DNA of 64,000 bases from Flavobacteriales bacterium (GTDB lineage Bacteria > Bacteroidota > Bacteroidia > JANQJC01). Made by a program: the position numbers and the translations under genes. The notes beneath the pieces are model-generated. The model was given only the letters and a program-made list of their open reading frames with translations, was not told the DNA's origin and searched no databases. Shown one piece after another: positions 17,618 to 28,197 of this stretch. Numbering within the stretch: the stretch's first letter is position 1; every line of letters starts with the position of its first letter. The DNA lies in the NCBI GenBank assembly GCA_028281825.1, contig JANQJC010000087.1:1-64000 (forward strand), written 5' to 3'.

Positions 17618-20347
17618 TTAAGCTTCAACTTTTGCTTTTTCAAAAACTTGCTCAATTATAGAGCGTTGGTTGGCACTATGCCTGGCTGGTGAGCCTGTTG
17701 CTGGTGTGCCCGATGCTGGCCTTGAGATAACGGCCAACTGCACCCTTCTGTACAATCTCACAACTAGTGGCCATGCACCCATATTCTCAGGCTCTTCCTG
17801 CACCCATAACCAACGCTTGGCATTCTTATATTTTCTGATGGCGTTATCCAATTGTGTTTTTGGCAATGGGAATAACTGCTCAACCCTCACGATAGCAACA
17901 TCTTCAGCACCATTTTTCTCTTGCTCCTCAATCAGGTCATAATATAGTTTACCAGAGCAGAACACCAGTTTTTCTACCTTATCAGGGTTGGCTTTAGGGT
18001 CGTCAATCACCTCTTGAAAACGCCCATCAGCTAAATCTTCCAATGTGGATACGCACTTGGAGTGCCTCAATAAACTCTTAGGAGTAAAAATAATCAATGG
18101 CTTACGGAAATTTCTGTGCAGTTGTCTTCTCAACACGTGAAAGAAGTTGGCTGGAGTAGTGCAATTCACTACCTGCATGTTATAATCAGCGCATAATGAA
18201 AGAAAACGCTCTATCCTCCCACTTGAGTGCTCAGCACCCATGCCTTCATAGCCATGAGGCAAGTACATCACCAAGCCGTTCATGGCCTTCCATTTTTCTT
18301 CGCTACAGCACAGGTATTGGTCTACAATTATTTGGGCGCCATTGTAAAAGTCTCCAAACTGCGCTTCCCATATAGTCAAACCTTTAGGCATACCAAAGGC
18401 ATAACCATAATCAAAACCTAACACGCCATATTCTGATAATGGTGAGTTGTATACTTGAAACTTAGCTTGTTTCGGCCGAATGTGGTTAAGTGGTATATAT
18501 TCTTCTTCACTCTCTTCTCCGGTGAGCAATGCATGGCGGTGAGAAAAAGTGCCCCTCTCAGAGTCCTGCCCGCTCAATCGAATAGGGTGGTTTTCCAAAA
18601 GAAGGGAGCCATAGGCCAATAGTTCAGCCATTCCCCAATCCAATGAGTTGTTATCGAAGACCATGGCTTTTCTGTCCTTCAATATCTTCACCATTTTGCG
18701 GAAAAACTTGCTGCCATCAGGCACTGAAGTGATTTTATCCGTAATTTCCTTTAAAGTCTTTTTATTAACTCCGGTCTTTGGTGATGTTTCAAAGTCTTCG
18801 GGGGTAGACTTCTGAAATCCCTGCCAGGTATGCTCAAGAAAAGCGGTAATATGGGCTTTCTCTATCTGTTTTGACTCATCGAGGCGCTCCTGCAACATCT
18901 GGTTGAAGCTCTCTTCCATTTCCTTCACCAAACCAGCTTCCACTAAACCTTCAGCCAATAGTTTTTGGTTGTATATCTCTAGTGGATTAGGATGCTTCTC
19001 GATGGTCTTATACAACTTAGGCTGAGTGAAGCGAGGCTCATCACCTTCATTGTGTCCGTACTTGCGGTAGCACAATAGGTCTATAAATACATCCCTTTGG
19101 AAGGTTTGACGGAATTCCATTGCCATCAATACAGTGTGAACGACAGCTTCCACATCATCCCCATTCACGTGAAACACTGGCGATAATGTTACTTTGGCTA
19201 CATCCGTGCAATAGATGCTAGACCTGCCATCGATATAGTTGGTGGTGAAACCTACTTGGTTATTGATAACGATATGCACAGTACCTCCGGCATTATAACC
19301 CTCCAGGTTGGCCATTTGCACCAACTCATATACCACACCTTGGCCTGCGATAGCAGCGTCACCGTGAATTATGATAGGGCAAAGCTTTGTGAAATTACGT
19401 TCAAACTTGCGGTCAAGCTTAGCCCGAGAAATACCTAAGGCAACAGGCCCAACCGACTCCAGATGCGAAGGGTTGGGGCATAGGTTCAATTTTACTTTTT
19501 TGCCACTATCAGTATTCTCTACGGATGTATAACCCAAATGGTATTTCACATCACCTTCAATAGTATCGTCGTCATAATCCTTGCCTTCAAACTCTGAGAA
19601 GATATCCTTATATGTTTTATTGAAGATATTGGCCAACACATTCAACCTTCCTCTATGGGCCATGCCCATCACAAATTCTTCCACACCCAGGTCGGCACCT
19701 TTTTCAACAACGGCATCCAATGCAGGGATAAGTGATTCAGCGCCTTCAAGTGAAAACCTCTTTTGTCCAGTAAACTTTTTACCTAAGAAACTTTCAAAAA
19801 CAACAGCCTGGTTCAGCTTATGAAGTATGTGCTTCTTTTCCTCAAGTGAAAATTTTGGGGTATTCTTTTCTGTTTCCAATTTTTTCACAAACCAATCAAC
19901 CACCTCTGGCTTCCGGATGTACATAAACTCACTACCTATAGCTTGGCAATAAGTTTGTTCTAAATGCGAGATAATATCCTTAAGCTTTGATGGCCCAATA
20001 CCCAAAAGTGTCCCAGAATGAAAAGTGGTCTCCAGGTCTTCTTTGCCCAACTCAAAATTTTCGATATCGAGAGTAGGCTCATATTTCCTTCTTTCTCTTA
20101 CAGGGTTCGTCTTTGTGAAAAGGTGACCTGTTTTCCTGTAACCATTAATCAGGTTGATTACATTAAACTCCTTTTGGAATGATTCAGGCATTTCACCTGC
20201 GCTCTCATAATTCTTGAGGGCAAACTCAAAGCCTTCAAAAAACTTTTGCCAAGTTTCTTCTACTGAATAGGGGTCTTGCAAATACTGCTGGTACAAGGTT
20301 TCTACCGTACCAATATCTACATTGCTGAGGTATGTATGTTTATCCAT
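17618..20347 (-). CDS. sucA: 2-oxoglutarate dehydrogenase E1
   Basis: A thiamine-diphosphate enzyme that decarboxylates 2-oxoglutarate and passes the succinyl group to E2. The 909 residues are typical of the family. Visible motifs are the N-terminal YLSNVDIGTVETLYQQYLQDP helix region split around residues 6-26, the active-site MAHRGRLNVL, the cofactor-binding stretch GDAAIAGQGVVYE to NNQVGFTT, and the late HGYEGMGAEHSSGRIERF block of the transketolase-like pyrimidine domain. The gene is first in an E1-E2 operon, and a TAACTTTG box lies 26 bases upstream of its ATG. Confidence 0.96.
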   Translation of the reverse strand: MDKHTYLSNVDIGTVETLYQQYLQDPYSVEETWQKFFEGFEFALKNYESAGEMPESFQKEFNVINLINGYRKTGHLFTKTNPVRERRKYEPTLDIENFELGKEDLETTFHSGTLLGIGPSKLKDIISHLEQTYCQAIGSEFMYIRKPEVVDWFVKKLETEKNTPKFSLEEKKHILHKLNQAVVFESFLGKKFTGQKRFSLEGAESLIPALDAVVEKGADLGVEEFVMGMAHRGRLNVLANIFNKTYKDIFSEFEGKDYDDDTIEGDVKYHLGYTSVENTDSGKKVKLNLCPNPSHLESVGPVALGISRAKLDRKFERNFTKLCPIIIHGDAAIAGQGVVYELVQMANLEGYNAGGTVHIVINNQVGFTTNYIDGRSSIYCTDVAKVTLSPVFHVNGDDVEAVVHTVLMAMEFRQTFQRDVFIDLLCYRKYGHNEGDEPRFTQPKLYKTIEKHPNPLEIYNQKLLAEGLVEAGLVKEMEESFNQMLQERLDESKQIEKAHITAFLEHTWQGFQKSTPEDFETSPKTGVNKKTLKEITDKITSVPDGSKFFRKMVKILKDRKAMVFDNNSLDWGMAELLAYGSLLLENHPIRLSGQDSERGTFSHRHALLTGEESEEEYIPLNHIRPKQAKFQVYNSPLSEYGVLGFDYGYAFGMPKGLTIWEAQFGDFYNGAQIIVDQYLCCSEEKWKAMNGLVMYLPHGYEGMGAEHSSGRIERFLSLCADYNMQVVNCTTPANFFHVLRRQLHRNFRKPLIIFTPKSLLRHSKCVSTLEDLADGRFQEVIDDPKANPDKVEKLVFCSGKLYYDLIEEQEKNGAEDVAIVRVEQLFPLPKTQLDNAIRKYKNAKRWLWVQEEPENMGAWPLVVRLYRRVQLAVISRPASGTPATGSPARHSANQRSIIEQVFEKAKVEA

Positions 20348-20372
20348 GCTGCACTAAGGCGATTATCGAATG

Positions 20373-20380
20373 CAAAGTTA
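20373..20380 (-). promoter_or_regulatory. -7 promoter box of the sucA-sucB operon
   Basis: CAAAGTTA on the plus strand reads TAACTTTG on the minus strand, an exact TAnnTTTG match 25 bases upstream of the sucA start. A clear -33 element is not seen. Confidence 0.45.
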
Positions 20381-20498
20381 AGATTTTATGAATTGTTTTA
20401 AAGTACTTAACACTCCTTTTTTACTAATGTTCATGGCAATCCAGCGCTCGTTTAACATACATTAACTTTCTCATTGTCAGCACTAATTGCCTAATTTC

Positions 20499-20506
20499 TA
20501 TCTTTG
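20499..20506 (+). promoter_or_regulatory. -7 promoter box of the M16 peptidase gene
   Basis: TATCTTTG matches TAnnTTTG exactly. An ATTG at 20473-20476 lies 22 bases upstream as a possible weak -33 element. Transcription would begin near 20511, downstream of which the first ATG is 20542. Confidence 0.5.
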
Positions 20507-20541
20507 GCCTTCGTTAATTGCATATAGTAAACCAACTAAAT

Positions 20542-23406
20542 ATGAAAAAAGTAGCATTTTTTGCAGCACTTGCAGCTCTACTATCAGCTTGTACTGAAGT
20601 GGAGAAAAAGCAAACCGAATTTGGCACTAAGCTGATTGAAAAAGTTGAGAAAACTGGGGATGAAATCGTTATCCCTTACCAAAAATGGGAATTACCTAAT
20701 GGCCTTACACTGGTTATTCATGAAGACCATTCAGACCCAATTGTTCATGTTGATGTTACGTATCACGTTGGGTCGGCCCGTGAGCAATTAGGCCGCTCTG
20801 GTTTTGCTCACTTTTATGAGCACATGATGTTTCAGGGTTCAGATCACGTAGCTGACGAGGAACACATAAAAACCATAAGCGCGGCTGGTGGGCAAATGAA
20901 CGGCACAACAAATAGCGACCGTACCAATTACTTTGAAACGCTTCCTTCAAATCAATTAGAAGTAGCGCTTTGGTTAGAGGCCGACAGGATGGGTTATTTC
21001 TTAGATGCAGTAACACAAGAGAAATTTGAAATACAAAGGGCTACTGTTAAAAATGAAAGAGGCCAAAACTATGATAACCGACCTTATGGTTTAGTGAGAG
21101 AGAAAGTGGGTCAGGCGCTGTATCCTTATGGCCACCCTTATTCTTGGTCTACTATCGGTTATATTGATGAATTGAACCGCGCTACACTGGACGATTTGAA
21201 AAACTTCTTCCTGCGTTGGTATGGCCCGAATAACGCTACATTAACTGTAGCAGGCGATGTAAACCCTGAAGAAGTAATCGCTATGACGGAGAAATATTTC
21301 GGCCCAATACATCGAGGGCCAGAGGTGGAGGACGTAACTCTGGAAAAAGTGACCTTGGATGAAGATCGCTATATTTCTTATGAGGATAACATCCGTTTCC
21401 CATTAATTCGATTTGCTTTCCCAACGGTGCCCAACAGGCACCCTGATGAAGCTCCATTAGATGTACTATCAGAAATTATGGGTGGTAGCAAGTCTTCTAT
21501 ATTCTACCAGAAGTTTATCAAACCTCAGATTGCTATTAATGCACAAGTATCACATCCTTGCCAAGAATTAGCTGGACAGTTTGAGTTTACTGTATTGCCG
21601 TTTCCAGGTAAAACTTTGGCTGAAATGGAAAGTATGATTCGAGAGGTTATCGATGGATTTGAGAATTATGAAATCTCTGATGATGACCTACAGCGTTTCA
21701 AATCTCAGATTGAAGTGCAAACCATTCAACAGATATCAAGTGTGAGCGGGAAAGCCAGCATGCTCGCAATGTGGGAGACGTTTGAAGGCAACCCCAACTA
21801 CATAGGTAAGGACTTAGAGAGATACAAAAACGTTACCAAAGAAGATGTAATGAGGGTTTATAATCAATACATCAAAGGTCAAAACGCTGTAGTGTTAAGT
21901 GTTTATCCTAAAGGCCAACCAGAATTAAAAGCTCAGGAAGATAACTTCACACCTGTATTGACTGACTCTACCTATAAGGCAGACGACAGCCAATTTGCTG
22001 ACTTGCGTTATGTGAAAGGTGAAGACAATTTTGATAGAAGTATCAAGCCTACACCAAGTGAAAACCCAAGCATTAAGCTACCTGACTATTGGACGCAAAA
22101 CTTTGACAATGGACTTGAAGTGATTGGCGTTAAGAATGACGAAGTGCCAACATTTGCATTAAGACTTGCTATTAAAGCAGGCCATAGGTTTGAAGACCCT
22201 GCTAAAGCTGGTGTGGCATCCTTAACGGCTTCTCTATTAACCGAATCAACAGAGAAGTATACTACAGAAGAGCTTCACAACAAATTAGATGTGTTGGGTA
22301 GTAGTATCAGTGCCAGTGCCAATAGCGAGGAGATTATTGTGAACATTACAGGATTGAAAAAGAATCTGGATGAAACTTTAGAACTGGCGCAAGAAGTTTT
22401 GTTCCGTCCAAAATTTTCAGTAGATGACTTCAATAGGCTGAAGAACCAACAATTGGAACAAATAGCCAATCAGGTTACTGAACCAACTGTAATTGCCAAC
22501 AACACTTTCAAGAAGGTACTATATGGTGATGACCATATAATGGCTATCCCAACCATTGGAACTATGGAGTCAGTATCTTCAATCGATTTGGCGGACGTAA
22601 CTACATTCTATGAAAACCACTTGGTGCCAAATGTTTCAAGGCTTGTGGTAGTAGGTGATGTAGATGAAACAGAAATAGTTGCAAAACTGGATTTCATGAA
22701 GTCGTGGGAGCAAAAAGAAGTTACTTTCCAAGAGGAAGCGGCTTTGCCTGCTCTTGACCAAACCAAGATATACTTGGTGAACAAAACTGGTGCCCCACAA
22801 TCTGAAATTAGGATTGGATACATGGCTTTGCCTTATGATGCCACAGGTGAGTACTACAAGGCTAAGTTGATGAACTTCCCACTGGGTGGTGCTTTCAATA
22901 GTCGAATCAACCTGAACCTGCGTGAAGATAAAGGTTGGACTTACGGAACCCATTCCTATTTCAGCGGCTCAAACTTTGTTGGCCCATTCACCACTGGTGG
23001 GGGTATTAAAGGAAGTGCTACTGACAGTGCTGTAGTTGAATACATGAAAGAATTCAAGAATTATGCTGATAATGGTGTTACTGATGAAGAATTGAGTTTT
23101 GTGAAAAGCTCATTAGGTCAAAGTGATGCTTTGAAATATGAGACTAATAGTCAAAAAGCTAGTTTCATTGACCAAATTCTTAAGTATGACCTTGAGGGTA
23201 ACTTCATTGAAAAGCAAAACACCATCCTAGCCAATATTACTAAGGATGAGATAAATGCTCTTGCCAAAAAACACCTGCCTTACGATAAAATGGCAATAAT
23301 TGTGGTTGGTGATAAAGAAAGCATTTACCCTGGTTTATCTAAGCTGAACTATGAAATAGTGAACATGAACTTGGGAGATGAGCTTGAAGCAATGAAGAGG
23401 AATTAA
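20542..23406 (+). CDS. M16 family zinc metallopeptidase lipoprotein
   Basis: A 954-residue envelope protease of the pitrilysin/insulinase (M16) family. MKKVAFFAALAALLSAC is a lipoprotein signal with the lipidated Cys at 17. The zinc motif HFYEH is at residues 90-94 (His90, Glu93, His94), with Glu172 as the likely third ligand. The C-terminal half (from about residue 500) is a second M16 domain without the motif, as is usual, so one chain forms the whole clam-shell. A longer frame could begin at the TTG at 20518, but the ATG at 20542 gives the proper lipoprotein signal. It likely degrades or processes peptides at the periplasm or outer membrane; substrates are unknown. Confidence 0.92.
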   Translation: MKKVAFFAALAALLSACTEVEKKQTEFGTKLIEKVEKTGDEIVIPYQKWELPNGLTLVIHEDHSDPIVHVDVTYHVGSAREQLGRSGFAHFYEHMMFQGSDHVADEEHIKTISAAGGQMNGTTNSDRTNYFETLPSNQLEVALWLEADRMGYFLDAVTQEKFEIQRATVKNERGQNYDNRPYGLVREKVGQALYPYGHPYSWSTIGYIDELNRATLDDLKNFFLRWYGPNNATLTVAGDVNPEEVIAMTEKYFGPIHRGPEVEDVTLEKVTLDEDRYISYEDNIRFPLIRFAFPTVPNRHPDEAPLDVLSEIMGGSKSSIFYQKFIKPQIAINAQVSHPCQELAGQFEFTVLPFPGKTLAEMESMIREVIDGFENYEISDDDLQRFKSQIEVQTIQQISSVSGKASMLAMWETFEGNPNYIGKDLERYKNVTKEDVMRVYNQYIKGQNAVVLSVYPKGQPELKAQEDNFTPVLTDSTYKADDSQFADLRYVKGEDNFDRSIKPTPSENPSIKLPDYWTQNFDNGLEVIGVKNDEVPTFALRLAIKAGHRFEDPAKAGVASLTASLLTESTEKYTTEELHNKLDVLGSSISASANSEEIIVNITGLKKNLDETLELAQEVLFRPKFSVDDFNRLKNQQLEQIANQVTEPTVIANNTFKKVLYGDDHIMAIPTIGTMESVSSIDLADVTTFYENHLVPNVSRLVVVGDVDETEIVAKLDFMKSWEQKEVTFQEEAALPALDQTKIYLVNKTGAPQSEIRIGYMALPYDATGEYYKAKLMNFPLGGAFNSRINLNLREDKGWTYGTHSYFSGSNFVGPFTTGGGIKGSATDSAVVEYMKEFKNYADNGVTDEELSFVKSSLGQSDALKYETNSQKASFIDQILKYDLEGNFIEKQNTILANITKDEINALAKKHLPYDKMAIIVVGDKESIYPGLSKLNYEIVNMNLGDELEAMKRN

Positions 23407-23428
23407 GAATTGAAATAAATTAGTAGGT

Positions 23429-23468
23429 TGAAGGCCATGAAGCAAACGCTTCATGGCCTTCAGCTTTT
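23429..23468. terminator. Bidirectional terminator between the M16 peptidase and tadA genes
   Basis: TGAAGGCCATGAAGC and GCTTCATGGCCTTCA form a perfect 15-base stem with an AAAC loop (23429-23462) between two convergent genes. GCTTTTAT follows on the plus strand. The U-run is weak, but stem strength and position fit a shared terminator. Confidence 0.75.
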
Positions 23469-23473
23469 ATAGC

Positions 23474-23920
23474 CTATCTCTTAGCAGAGAAAAAATCTTT
23501 GAGCAAGGCAGCACACTCTTCTGACAAAACTCCACCATACACTTCCGTTTTGGGGTGCATTATTTTTTTGCCAATATTGGTAAAGCCTTTGTTTTTGTCA
23601 AATGCCCCGTAAACCAACTTACCCAATTGAGCCCACTGGATGGCACCAGCGCACATCACACACGGTTCAAGGGTAACATACAAAGTGCATTCATTAAGGT
23701 ACTTGCCTCCAAGCGAATTTGCTGCGGCTGTTATCACTTGCATTTCTGCATGGGCTGTTACGTCATTTAGCCTTTCAGTAAGGTTGTGGGCCCTGGCTAT
23801 TATCTGGTTTTGACAAACAACAACAGCACCTACTGGTATCTCATCCATATCAAAAGATTTTTGCGCCTCTTTGAGGGCTTCTTTCATGTAGTGCTCGTTA
23901 GTAAAAACAGATAGCGTCAT
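23474..23920 (-). CDS. tadA: tRNA-specific adenosine deaminase
   Basis: This zinc deaminase converts the wobble adenosine of tRNA-Arg to inosine. The 148 residues carry the catalytic HAE at 57-59 (Glu59 as proton shuttle) and the zinc cysteines Cys87 and Cys90 in PCVMCAGAIQ. The GAV segment and the N-terminal MKEALKEAQKS helix fit TadA better than other cytidine-deaminase-fold enzymes. The gene is convergent with the M16 gene across a shared terminator. It is divergent from aspS with about 105 bases between them. Confidence 0.92.
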   Translation of the reverse strand: MTLSVFTNEHYMKEALKEAQKSFDMDEIPVGAVVVCQNQIIARAHNLTERLNDVTAHAEMQVITAAANSLGGKYLNECTLYVTLEPCVMCAGAIQWAQLGKLVYGAFDKNKGFTNIGKKIMHPKTEVYGGVLSEECAALLKDFFSAKR

Positions 23921-24025
23921 GGCGGTAAAAGTAGCTAAAGAAAAAGACTTGAGATATATCTGTATTAATGCTTCTTTTCGCCTGAATTATTCCTAATTTC
24001 GCAGCCTTAAAACAGTCTTGATACA

Positions 24026-25795
24026 ATGCTACGTACACACAATTGCGGAGAGTTAAATCTGAATGATACAGGTAAACAAGTTACACTATGTGGATGGCTG
24101 CAAAAGTCGCGAGACTTAGGTGGCATGAATTTCGTCGACCTTCGAGACCGCTATGGCATTACCCAGCTAGCTTTCAATATGGAAACCAATGCCGCATTGT
24201 ATGAGCAAGCTCGTGAACTGGGGAGAGAATATGTTATTCAGGTGAAGGGCACGGTGGCAGAGCGCAGTAACAAAAACCTTAAGATACCAACAGGTGAGAT
24301 AGAGATTCTAGTTTCTGAATTGAATGTGCTTAACCCTGCAAAAACCCCTCCTTTTACCATTGAGGAAAATACAGATGGTGGTGAGGAGTTGAGGATGAAG
24401 TATCGCTACCTGGATTTGAGAAGGCAGAACGTTAGGAAGAACTTCGTTTTAAGACACAAGCTTGCCATTGAGACAAGAAAATACATGGACTCAATCGACT
24501 TTTTAGAAGTTGAAACTCCAGTATTAATCAAGTCAACTCCTGAAGGCGCAAGGGATTTCGTAGTGCCATCAAGGGTACATGCTGGTGAGTTCTATGCCTT
24601 GCCACAATCACCTCAAACCTTCAAGCAACTCCTGATGGTTTCAGGCTTTGATAAATACTACCAAATAGTGAAATGCTTCCGTGACGAGGACTTACGAGCT
24701 GACCGCCAGCCTGAGTTTACACAGATTGATTGTGAAATGAGTTTCGTAGAACGTGAAGACATTCTGAATACTTTCGAAGGATTGGTTAAACACCTATTCA
24801 AGACAGTTAAAGATGTTGAACTAGGTGAACTGCCCAGAATGACTTATACTGATGCTATGAAAGATTACGGTTCAGATAAGCCGGATACTCGTTTTGGTAT
24901 GAAGTTCAAGGAATTGAATGACTTAGCCCAGGGCAAGGGTTTTGTGGTATTTGATAGTGTAGAGTTGGTGGTTGGTGTCAATGCTGAAGGTTGCGCAGAA
25001 TACTCACGCAAGCAAATAGATGAACTAACTGATTTTGTAAAGAGGCCGCAAATAGGGGCTAAAGGGCTAGTGTATGTTAAATGTAATGAAGATGGCAGCT
25101 TTAAGTCTTCAGTAGATAAGTTCTACAGTGAGGAAGATTTGAAAGCATGGGCTGAAAAGTTCGATGCCAAACCAGGTGATTTGCTTTTGATACTGGCAGG
25201 TGAGACTAATCATACCCGCAAAGCCTTGAATGAACTAAGGTTGGAAATGGGTACAAGGCTGGGCTTGCGCAATGCCAATGTCTTCTCTCCACTCTGGGTG
25301 GTTGATTTTCCATTGTTGGAATGGGATGAGGATTCACAACGCTATTTTGCCATGCACCACCCATTTACTTCGCCAGTGAAGGAGGATTTGCACCTATTAG
25401 AAACGGAACCAGGCAAAATAAGGGCTAATGCCTATGATATGGTTGTAAACGGTGTAGAGTTGGGTGGTGGCTCTATTAGGATACACAATAAAGAGACCCA
25501 AGCTAAAATGTTTGACATATTGGGTTTCAGTAAAGAAGAGGCTCAAGAGCAGTTTGGCTTTTTGATGAACGCTTTTGAATATGGTGCGCCACCGCATGGT
25601 GGTATTGCTTTTGGTTTTGATAGGTTATGTGCCATTTTTGGTGGTTCAGACTCAATTCGCGATTTCATCGCTTTCCCAAAGAATAATGCCGGAAGAGATG
25701 TAATGATAGACACGCCTTCTATGATATCAGAAGAACAATTGAAAGAGCTAAGTATCCAGGTAGAAAAAGACGAAAAAAAGCCGGTGAATGAGTAG
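24026..25795 (+). CDS. aspS: Aspartyl-tRNA synthetase
   Basis: A class II synthetase that charges tRNA-Asp. The 589 residues fit the bacterial-type enzyme: an N-terminal OB-fold anticodon domain (about 1-105), a catalytic core with motif 2 ([18 protein letters not shown]) and motif 3 ([16 protein letters not shown] near residue 530), and the bacterial-specific insertion domain (about 290-410). The start [10 protein letters not shown] is the usual N-terminus. A variant -7 box, TAATTTCG, lies at 23994-24001. The next gene, wecB, begins 63 bases after the stop and has its own promoter box. Confidence 0.97.
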   Translation: MLRTHNCGELNLNDTGKQVTLCGWLQKSRDLGGMNFVDLRDRYGITQLAFNMETNAALYEQARELGREYVIQVKGTVAERSNKNLKIPTGEIEILVSELNVLNPAKTPPFTIEENTDGGEELRMKYRYLDLRRQNVRKNFVLRHKLAIETRKYMDSIDFLEVETPVLIKSTPEGARDFVVPSRVHAGEFYALPQSPQTFKQLLMVSGFDKYYQIVKCFRDEDLRADRQPEFTQIDCEMSFVEREDILNTFEGLVKHLFKTVKDVELGELPRMTYTDAMKDYGSDKPDTRFGMKFKELNDLAQGKGFVVFDSVELVVGVNAEGCAEYSRKQIDELTDFVKRPQIGAKGLVYVKCNEDGSFKSSVDKFYSEEDLKAWAEKFDAKPGDLLLILAGETNHTRKALNELRLEMGTRLGLRNANVFSPLWVVDFPLLEWDEDSQRYFAMHHPFTSPVKEDLHLLETEPGKIRANAYDMVVNGVELGGGSIRIHNKETQAKMFDILGFSKEEAQEQFGFLMNAFEYGAPPHGGIAFGFDRLCAIFGGSDSIRDFIAFPKNNAGRDVMIDTPSMISEEQLKELSIQVEKDEKKPVNE

Positions 25796-25831
25796 AGTGT
25801 TGGTTATTATTTTAAATGCCAATGTTTTTCC

Positions 25832-25839
25832 TACTTTTG
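25832..25839 (+). promoter_or_regulatory. -7 promoter box at the head of the polysaccharide operon
   Basis: TACTTTTG is an exact TAnnTTTG match 20 bases before the wecB GTG. No TTTG is present at the expected -33 position. It is the first promoter-like box upstream of the polysaccharide genes, so it may drive the run of closely packed genes to 43438. Confidence 0.45.
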
Positions 25840-25858
25840 CAGCCGCATAAGCAATAGA

Positions 25859-26971
25859 GTGAAAAAAGTACTTGTAGTATTTGGTACCAGGCCAGAAGCC
25901 ATTAAAATGGCTCCTTTAGTAAAGCAGCTGAAGAAATATCCCGATGATTTTCTTACAAAAGTTTGCGTGACTTCGCAACACAGGCAAATGCTTGACCAAG
26001 TGCTTGAGTTTTTTGACCTAACGCCTGATTACGATCTTGATTTAATGAAGCCAGGTCAAAACCTCTATGGCTTAACGGCAGCCATCGTAACTGGCATGAA
26101 GGATGTACTAGAGGATTTCAAGCCTGACTTCGTATTTGTTCATGGGGATACAACAACTACTATGGCGGCTTCTTTAGCGGCTTATTACAGTGGAGCCAAA
26201 GTTTGCCATGTTGAAGCCGGTTTACGCACACACAACAAGTGGGCACCATTTCCTGAGGAAATGAACCGCTCTATTACAGGTAGGTTAACAGATATACATT
26301 ATGCTCCTACAGAAAAGGCGAAGCAAAACCTTTTGAAAGAGAATGTTGCCGAGGGAAACATAGTAGTTACAGGAAACACGGTAATAGATGCCTTGCTAGA
26401 AAGTGTGGAGCGGGTTAAATCCAGTGAAAATGATATTATAGTTGGACTAAAAGGAAAGCTAAATGGTAAGCCTTTGGTTTTGGTAACAGGCCATAGGAGG
26501 GAAAACTTCGGTGATGGTTTTCTTAACATTTGTAAGGCCTTGGCCAATATAGCATCAGAAAATGATGTACAGGTAGTTTATCCAGTGCATTTAAATCCGA
26601 ATGTACAAAAGCCTGTTTACCAGATACTGAACAATAACGAGAATATATTACTCATTGACCCACTGCCATATGAAGCCTTTGTATGGTTGATGGATAAAGC
26701 GTACTTGATTATTACTGATAGCGGTGGCGTACAGGAAGAAGCACCAAGCTTAGGCAAACCAGTATTGGTGATGCGTGAAGTAACTGAAAGGCCAGAAGCC
26801 GTTGAAGCAGGTACTGTGATACTAGTGGGGACAGACAAAGAAAAAATAGTAAAAGAAACCGAACACCTATTAGGCGATAGCCAGCGATATGAAGCTATGA
26901 GCAAATTACACAACCCATATGGAGATGGTAAAGCGACGGAGCGTATTGTTGAGCATTTGCGAGGGTACTAA
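25859..26971 (+). CDS. wecB: UDP-N-acetylglucosamine 2-epimerase (non-hydrolysing)
   Basis: Interconverts UDP-GlcNAc and UDP-ManNAc in the cytoplasm. The 370 residues begin [20 protein letters not shown], the family hallmark, and contain [28 protein letters not shown] and the nucleotide-binding [15 protein letters not shown] block. It starts at a GTG; no ATG lies near. It is the first gene of the polysaccharide operon and is followed after 6 bases by wecC, so the pair makes UDP-ManNAc and then UDP-ManNAcA. The enterobacterial-common-antigen gene names are used for the enzymes only; the rest of the locus is not ECA-like. Confidence 0.95.
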   Translation: MKKVLVVFGTRPEAIKMAPLVKQLKKYPDDFLTKVCVTSQHRQMLDQVLEFFDLTPDYDLDLMKPGQNLYGLTAAIVTGMKDVLEDFKPDFVFVHGDTTTTMAASLAAYYSGAKVCHVEAGLRTHNKWAPFPEEMNRSITGRLTDIHYAPTEKAKQNLLKENVAEGNIVVTGNTVIDALLESVERVKSSENDIIVGLKGKLNGKPLVLVTGHRRENFGDGFLNICKALANIASENDVQVVYPVHLNPNVQKPVYQILNNNENILLIDPLPYEAFVWLMDKAYLIITDSGGVQEEAPSLGKPVLVMREVTERPEAVEAGTVILVGTDKEKIVKETEHLLGDSQRYEAMSKLHNPYGDGKATERIVEHLRGY

Positions 26972-26977
26972 AAAGAA

Positions 26978-28189
26978 ATGCAGGAAAGAATGAAAGTAGT
27001 AATGATGGGTTTGGGCTATATAGGCCTGCCTACTGCCGCTTTGATGGCTGCGAGAGGATTACAAGTGCATGGTGTAGATGTTAATCCTGATGTAGTAAGC
27101 ACAATAAACAAAGGGAAAATCCATATAGTTGAGCCAGACTTGGATGGTTTGGTACATCATGTGGTAAGCGATGGCACCTTAAAAGCTGACACGGCACCAG
27201 TAAAAGCAGAAGCTTACCTGATAGCTGTGCCAACACCATTTGTCGGCAACTATGAACCAGATTTAAAATATGTGGATAGTGCCACTGACATGATATCTCC
27301 ATATTTGGAGGAAGGTGCCCTTGTAATTCTTGAATCAACTAGCCCAGTTGGCACAACTGAAAGAATGGCTGACAGGATTTATGCTTCTCGCCCTGAGTTG
27401 AAAGGTAAGATACATGTTGCTTACTGTCCTGAAAGGGTATTGCCCGGTAACGTAATACACGAGTTGGAAAACAATGACCGTTCTATAGGTGGTATTGACC
27501 CTGAAGCTACAGAAAAAGCAATTGAGTTTTACGCACATTTTGTAAAGGGGCAGTTGCATGCGACCAATGCCCGCACCGCTGAGATGTGTAAATTGGTTGA
27601 AAACTCATATAGAGATACCAACATTGCTTTTGCCAATGAGCTCTCAATGATATGTGAGAAGGCTGGTATTAGTGTTTGGGAGCTTATCAAACTGGCAAAC
27701 AAACACCCAAGGGTAAACATCCTTGTTCCTGGCACAGGGGTGGGTGGCCACTGTATAGCAGTTGATCCGTGGTTTATCGTGAATGACTTCCCTGAAGAGG
27801 CTAAGATTATCCGTACAGCACGTGAGGTAAACAACTACAAAACAGAATGGGTTATAGAAAGGGTGGTGAATACTGCATTGCAGTTTGAGTTGGACAATGG
27901 TAAAAAACCTAAAGTGGCCTGCATGGGTCTGGCTTTTAAGCCAGATATTGACGATTTGAGAGAATCACCAGCTATACATGTAGTAGATGCCTTGAACGAA
28001 AGAGGTCTAGACTTGATGGTCATTGAACCTAATATTGAAGCACACAATAAATACACCCTCAATACTACCGAAGAGGGCTTGGAAAAGGCTAACATTATAG
28101 TATTTTTGGTAGGGCATAGAGACTTCAAAAAACTTGAGCTAATAGAAAGTAAACAGTATATGGACTTCTGCGGTGTACTTGAAGCCTAA
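26978..28189 (+). CDS. wecC: UDP-N-acetyl-D-mannosamine dehydrogenase
   Basis: Oxidises UDP-ManNAc to UDP-N-acetylmannosaminuronic acid with NAD+. The 403 residues show the N-terminal NAD motif GLGYIGLPTAALMAARG, the middle block STSPVGTTERM and the catalytic Cys259 in GTGVGGHCIAVDPWF. Homologous UDP-GlcNAc 6-dehydrogenases are similar, but the adjacent 2-epimerase supports ManNAcA. The ATG at 26990 (MKVVMMGLG) is an alternative start. The product gives the polymer a uronic acid, hence negative charge. Confidence 0.92.
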   Translation: MQERMKVVMMGLGYIGLPTAALMAARGLQVHGVDVNPDVVSTINKGKIHIVEPDLDGLVHHVVSDGTLKADTAPVKAEAYLIAVPTPFVGNYEPDLKYVDSATDMISPYLEEGALVILESTSPVGTTERMADRIYASRPELKGKIHVAYCPERVLPGNVIHELENNDRSIGGIDPEATEKAIEFYAHFVKGQLHATNARTAEMCKLVENSYRDTNIAFANELSMICEKAGISVWELIKLANKHPRVNILVPGTGVGGHCIAVDPWFIVNDFPEEAKIIRTAREVNNYKTEWVIERVVNTALQFELDNGKKPKVACMGLAFKPDIDDLRESPAIHVVDALNERGLDLMVIEPNIEAHNKYTLNTTEEGLEKANIIVFLVGHRDFKKLELIESKQYMDFCGVLEA

Positions 28190-28197
28190 ACACGCAT

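Noticed and set aside
25859-28189. wecB-wecC as part of an enterobacterial common antigen locus.
   Set aside because: The other ECA genes (Fuc4NAc synthesis, WecA-type start, WzzE) are absent; the genes around encode a different Wzx/Wzy polysaccharide.
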